NCBI RefSeq assembly: GCF_003112695.1
Contig: NZ_BFBP01000025.1
Span: 62,001-126,000 of the forward strand
DNA length: 64,000 nt
DNA from: Azospira sp. I13
Lineage (GTDB): Bacteria > Pseudomonadota > Gammaproteobacteria > Burkholderiales > Rhodocyclaceae
Direction: 5' to 3'
Shown: positions 60,628 to 64,000 of the stretch, one piece after another
Layout of the letters: each line of letters begins with the position of its first letter
Position numbering within the stretch: position 1 is the first letter of the stretch
The notes under the pieces: model-generated
Seen by the model: the letters and a program-made list of their open reading frames with translations, nothing else
The model's database searches: none
What the model was told of the DNA's origin: nothing
Translations under genes and position numbers: made by a program

Positions 60628-61608
60628 ATGGTCCGCAAATCGTCTACAGCCGCTCAGAGCAACATTCCCGAAGGAATCCCCTCCGGCCATGCTGTCACGC
60701 TGGCTGAAGAGCAAACCATCAGGGCCGTGCAAGACGGCTACACCGAAGACCGTGACCTGATGAATCAGCTTATGGGGCAGATTCAGATGGCAAACGCCAT
60801 CGGAAAACTAACGACTGTCGTTGGTTTGACCAAGCTCCAGCACATCAAGGAAAACAAGCTATACCGGGCCTTTTCGGGGAAAACCATCCAGATTGCTGAG
60901 GGTGAAAAAATCACCGACGTCGGTACTTGGGACGGATTTTGTCGCCTGATCGGCTCTAGTCAGCAGAAGGTGGACGAGGACCTTCTGAATCTCCGCACAT
61001 TTGGCGAAGAAGCCATGCAGCAGCTCTCCTCCGTTGGCGCTGGCTACCGCGACCTGCGCAAGCTCCGGGCCCTGCCAGCCGAGGAGCGGGGGAACCTGCT
61101 GGAAAGCCCCGAACTGAAACAGGCCCTAGCCGAGGGGGACAAGGACACTTTGCGGGAGTTGATCGAGGACATGGCCGTCTCTCACGCCAAGAAGGAGGCT
61201 GCCTTACAGGGGCGGGTCAATGAACTGGAAGCCGATCAGGAAGCCAATGACCGGGTGATCAAGGAGAAGGAAAAGAAGCTGGATGCCCTGGCCAAGAAGC
61301 TGAAGAAGATGGAAACGGCGACTGACCCGTGGCCCGAGAAGATCCATGCCCTCAAGGATGAGATCGGCAAGATCGGCAATGTCACTGATGAGTGCCTGGG
61401 CAAGGTAGCGGTACTCCTGACCGCCACCACCGCCATGACTGACCAGATGGATGAAGAAGGGGTGAAGGCCGCCGAGTCGGTGATTCTCCGCCTCGAGGAG
61501 ACGATTGCCCGGGTCTGCAACATGGCGGCAGAGCTTCGCAACGCGTTTGACACGGATCTGAGTGCCTATGTCTCCGAGGTGCGTAGCCACCAGCTGGAAG
61601 CTTCCTAA
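60628..61608 (+). CDS. Coiled-coil early protein
   Basis: A 326-residue protein with an N-terminal globular part (about 1-175), a strong coiled coil (about 178-235: KKEAALQGRVNELEADQEAN), and a helical C-terminus. It lies just ahead of the transposase gene with 10 bp between. Related proteins occur in Mu-like phage early regions; function unknown. Confidence 0.8.
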   Translation: MVRKSSTAAQSNIPEGIPSGHAVTLAEEQTIRAVQDGYTEDRDLMNQLMGQIQMANAIGKLTTVVGLTKLQHIKENKLYRAFSGKTIQIAEGEKITDVGTWDGFCRLIGSSQQKVDEDLLNLRTFGEEAMQQLSSVGAGYRDLRKLRALPAEERGNLLESPELKQALAEGDKDTLRELIEDMAVSHAKKEAALQGRVNELEADQEANDRVIKEKEKKLDALAKKLKKMETATDPWPEKIHALKDEIGKIGNVTDECLGKVAVLLTATTAMTDQMDEEGVKAAESVILRLEETIARVCNMAAELRNAFDTDLSAYVSEVRSHQLEAS

Positions 61609-61618
61609 GAGGTTTGTT

Positions 61619-63373
61619 ATGGCAATCCAGCCTTCCATCCGCGATTACCTGGCCGACGTTGCGCGGCGCCTGGATGCTGCGCCCCACGGCGGCACTGGGA
61701 CCATTGTTTCCGATGCTGCCAGCTTCCTTGGCTGGAGCCATTCCAAGCTGTATTCGCGGCTTAAGGCTGATGTGGGTTGGTCCTCCGGCCGGAAAGTTCG
61801 GGCGGATAAAGGGACCAGCAAGGTTGATGGGGCTACGTTGGAAATGCTGGGGGCAGTGCAACGGGAGTGTGTGCGGGCAAATGGGAAGCAGATTCTGCAC
61901 ACCCCGGATGCTGTCTCCATCCTGGATACGAACGGCTACGACATTCCGGTCTCTTCGACCCAGGTGAACCGGCTGCTAAAGGCACGGCGGCTGAATGTTG
62001 CTGCTCAGAAGGCGGCCGACCCGGTGCAGAGCCTGCGCAGTTTGCACCCGAACCATGTGCATCAGGTGGACCCTTCCCTGTGCGTTCTCTACTACTTGCC
62101 GAATGGCCGTCAGGCCATGATGGAAGCGGACAAGTTCTATAAGAACAAGCTTTCAAACTACGCCAAGGTGAAGCTGAAGGTGTGGCGCTACGTCATCTAT
62201 GACCACACCAGCAGCACGATCTACGCTCGTTATGTTGAAGCGGCAGGTGAGAGCCCGGCGAACCTCTTTGACTTTCTGATGTGGGCCTGGGGACGACAGG
62301 AAGGCCGTGAGTTCCATGGCGTACCGAAGATCCTGATGTGGGACAAGGGTAGCGCCAATACGGCGACAGCGATCAAGAGCCTGCTTGAGGCTTTGGATGT
62401 CACTCCCATCGAGCATGCGGCTGGCCGGGCCCGGGTGAAGGGCGGTGTTGAGAACGGCAACAACATCTTCGAGTGCAAGTTCGAGTCGCGCTTGAAGTTG
62501 GAGCCGGTGGAGACGGTTGAAGAACTGAATGCTGCAGCCCTGGCATGGGCCAATGCCTTCAACAACAACATGATCAACCGCCAGGACAACCGGCTGCACC
62601 GCCCTGGCATGGCCCCCACGGCCCGCATGGATTTGTGGCGGCGTATTCGCCAGGACCAGCTGCGCCTTCTGCCTGACGTTGAAGTCTGCCGGGCAACGCT
62701 GGAAGGGCGGGAAGAGCAGCGGACAGTGCATCCGAAGCTGCACATCAGCTACCGGCACCCAGCCTCTGACATGCGCCAGCTGTACAGCGTGAAGGGCCTT
62801 GATGGCATCTGCGCCCAGGACAAGGTGACGGTGCGGCCGCTGCTGTTCGGCGATTGCGCGATCACGATCCGCATTCCCGTGTTCAACGGGGAGGACAAAG
62901 TGTATCGGCTGGAGCCGGAGCGCAACTTCGATGAGTTCGGGTTTGCTGGCACCGCCCCGGTGATCGGTGAGGAATACAAGGCCATGCCGGACACCGGCAT
63001 TGAGAAGGCGGCCAAGAAGATGGACGAACTGGCTTACCCGGAGCAGGACGCGAAGAAAGCCAGGGAAAAGCAAGAGGCTCCATTCGGCGGCGCCCTGGAT
63101 GCTCATTCACACCTGAAAGACGTTGCCCTGCCGGCTTTCTTGCCACGCCGTGGCAGCGAGTTGTCCATGCCGGATCACCTTCATGTTGAAGCACAGCCTC
63201 TCAACCTGGTGCAGGCCGCCACGGCCTTGAAGTCATTGATTCCCGACTGGGACGGCGAGAAGTACCAGCAACTGGCCCAGCTGTACCCCGATGGGGTGAT
63301 GGAGGCTGATCTGCCTCTGGTGGTTGATCGCCTTACCCGGGCACCCCGCCTGCGTGTTGTTGGTGGTGCCTGA
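61619..63373 (+). CDS. Phage transposase (MuA/Tn552-like, DDE)
   Basis: A 584-residue integrase-fold transposase. N-terminal helix-turn-helix DNA-binding domains (about 1-130), catalytic core with Asp151 (HQVDPSLC), Asp242 (LMWDKGSAN) and Glu278 (ARVKGGVENGNN), giving DD(35)E spacing, then the Mu C-terminal barrel (about 400-460, YSVKGLDGICAQDKVTVRPL). ATG 61619 has GAGG six bases upstream; a longer in-frame start overlaps the previous gene. It cuts and joins the phage ends for replicative transposition. Confidence 0.95.
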   Translation: MAIQPSIRDYLADVARRLDAAPHGGTGTIVSDAASFLGWSHSKLYSRLKADVGWSSGRKVRADKGTSKVDGATLEMLGAVQRECVRANGKQILHTPDAVSILDTNGYDIPVSSTQVNRLLKARRLNVAAQKAADPVQSLRSLHPNHVHQVDPSLCVLYYLPNGRQAMMEADKFYKNKLSNYAKVKLKVWRYVIYDHTSSTIYARYVEAAGESPANLFDFLMWAWGRQEGREFHGVPKILMWDKGSANTATAIKSLLEALDVTPIEHAAGRARVKGGVENGNNIFECKFESRLKLEPVETVEELNAAALAWANAFNNNMINRQDNRLHRPGMAPTARMDLWRRIRQDQLRLLPDVEVCRATLEGREEQRTVHPKLHISYRHPASDMRQLYSVKGLDGICAQDKVTVRPLLFGDCAITIRIPVFNGEDKVYRLEPERNFDEFGFAGTAPVIGEEYKAMPDTGIEKAAKKMDELAYPEQDAKKAREKQEAPFGGALDAHSHLKDVALPAFLPRRGSELSMPDHLHVEAQPLNLVQAATALKSLIPDWDGEKYQQLAQLYPDGVMEADLPLVVDRLTRAPRLRVVGGA

Positions 63374-63382
63374 AATGAAAAC

Positions 63383-63408
63383 GCCGGTTCGGGTGCAACC
63401 GAACCGGC
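63383..63408. repeat. Perfect 10-bp inverted repeat after the transposase
   Basis: GCCGGTTCGG (63383-63392) and CCGAACCGGC (63399-63408) flank GTGCAA. It begins 10 bases after the transposase stop. No T run follows, so it is more likely an mRNA hairpin (stability or translation) or a protein-binding dyad than a terminator. Confidence 0.6.
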
Positions 63409-63467
63409 ATTTGGTGGCCGTTGTTAGCGCAGCGGCCGAAATTGCAACGAGCGTGGAGATTGTAGCC

Positions 63468-63728
63468 ATGAGCAAGACCAGCTTCAACCAGAAACCGAAG
63501 AAGGGCCGTTGTGCAGTGTTCGGCCAGGCTGAAAAGCGCCAGATGCACCGGGAGGCCGGTGCGTACATGAGTCGTACCAGCTTCTACCGCCAGGTGCGGC
63601 AGGCTGAGGTGCGGGGCGTTTTCAGCAACCTTTTGTGGAATAGCCAGGGATGTCGCTTTGATCGCAACCCGGCTTTTCCGATTCCTAACTATGCGGAGGT
63701 CAATCATGGGCGCCGCACTTGCAATTAA
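63468..63728 (+). CDS. Small basic phage protein between transposase and MuB-like gene
   Basis: An 86-residue protein, MSKTSFNQKPKKGRCAVFGQ..., rich in Arg/Lys, ending NHGRRTCN. ATG 63468 has GGAG ten bases upstream; an earlier in-frame ATG at 63375 would include the hairpin. The stop lies 23 bases inside the next gene. Function unknown; possibly a transposition accessory. Confidence 0.7.
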   Translation: MSKTSFNQKPKKGRCAVFGQAEKRQMHREAGAYMSRTSFYRQVRQAEVRGVFSNLLWNSQGCRFDRNPAFPIPNYAEVNHGRRTCN

Positions 63729-64000
63729 CTGGCAGGGGAGTCCGTACATGCCGTTGAAGCTGAAAGGCGTATTGGCCCGTAACGGGATTCGACATTCCGA
63801 ACTGTGCGATGCAGTGAAGCAGAAGGATGGAAAGCCCATGTCGTCAACGGGCCTTTCATTGATCGCTAACTGGAATACCTGGCCGAAGAACACTCCCAAG
63901 GAATCCCTGCAGCAGCAAACCCGGGACTTCCTCACCAGCAAGGGAGTTTCTGAAGAAGAAATCGCCACGGCATTCGATGTTGATGGGGAGGACAGCCACC
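63706..64000 (+). CDS. MuB-like transposition protein, N-terminal part (cut by window edge)
   Basis: The open frame from ATG 63706 (GGAGG six bases upstream) runs off the window: 98 residues seen. They include a helix-turn-helix region (RNGIRHSELCDAVKQKDGKP; STGLSLIANWNTWPKNTPKE) like the N-terminal DNA-binding domain of B-type transposition ATPases, and it follows the transposase directly as in Mu-like phages. The AAA ATPase domain would lie beyond the edge. Confidence 0.75.
   Translation, partial: MGAALAINWQGSPYMPLKLKGVLARNGIRHSELCDAVKQKDGKPMSSTGLSLIANWNTWPKNTPKESLQQQTRDFLTSKGVSEEEIATAFDVDGEDSH

Larger units (their letters stand above)
32500..64000. mobile_element. Mu-type transposable prophage (siphovirus-like), right end beyond window
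   Basis: More than 31 kb of phage genes: repressor, Ner-like protein, DD(35)E transposase, MuB-like gene, lysis cassette, terminase, portal, protease-capsid fusion, tail tube, frameshifting chaperone, tape measure and fibres. Early and transposition genes run rightward from 59.2 kb; lysogeny and late genes run leftward from 59.1 kb. This divergent plan resembles BcepMu inverted, while the absence of sheath and contractile-baseplate genes points to a non-contractile tail. The left boundary at 32500 is a guess from a TGT terminus; it must lie between 32458 and 32773. The prophage looks intact within the window. Confidence 0.93.

Overview
The window is about half host chromosome and half prophage. 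Bases 1 to about 32,480 are GC-rich chromosome of a betaproteobacterium. The gene set (radA, alr, lplT, lemA, family 4 uracil-DNA glycosylase, rimI-tsaB, ompR-envZ, sbp, lptD-surA-pdxA, amgK-murU, pepP-ubiH) and the protein sequences suggest a Rhodocyclales-type organism (Azospira/Dechloromonas relatives); this is an inference from family resemblance, not a database result.

Host part: 1-12.1 kb is mostly leftward (RadA, a ligand-sensing diguanylate cyclase, alanine racemase, a LysR regulator, two TPM-domain proteins with LemA, Udg4, RimI, TsaB). An AT-rich non-coding stretch at 12.19-12.44 kb carries clustered DnaA-box matches. From 13.2 kb come ompR-envZ, an acetyltransferase, sbp for sulfate uptake, a divergent MarR/MFS efflux pair, a Ser/Thr kinase with a TssQ-like lipoprotein, the leftward outer-membrane operon lptD-surA-pdxA, and the rightward cell-wall recycling pair amgK-murU. 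pepP-ubiH follow. LptD has an unusual N-terminal extension of about 430 residues holding three copies of a VDPxLLGxP motif.

From about 32.5 kb to the right edge lies a Mu-type transposable prophage, cut by the window end. Two large clusters diverge. Leftward (58.6 to 32.8 kb) are a lysogeny operon (repressor plus three cargo genes), a lysis cassette (amidase-like protein, 49-residue membrane protein, SAR-type lysozyme, nested Rz/Rz1), small regulatory and terminase genes, portal, head protein, a protease-scaffold-capsid fusion, head-tail joining genes, tail tube, a frameshifting tail-assembly chaperone, tape measure, tail tip and repeat-rich fibre genes. Rightward (59.2 kb to the edge) are a Ner/Cro-like protein, small regulators, a coiled-coil protein, a DD(35)E transposase and the start of a MuB-like gene. 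There is no sheath or contractile baseplate gene, so the particle is probably a siphovirus, while the divergent layout recalls BcepMu.

The most interesting items are: the repressor-coupled cargo genes (a candidate superinfection-exclusion or defence operon); a fibre protein of about thirteen 20-residue repeats; a triplicated lectin-like fibre; a T7 slippery site in the tail chaperone; a 14-bp hairpin that would hide a ribosome-binding site in the head operon; three copies of an AAAAggTTTTA element in the late region; an amidase homologue that lacks two zinc ligands; and the DnaA-box region in the host.
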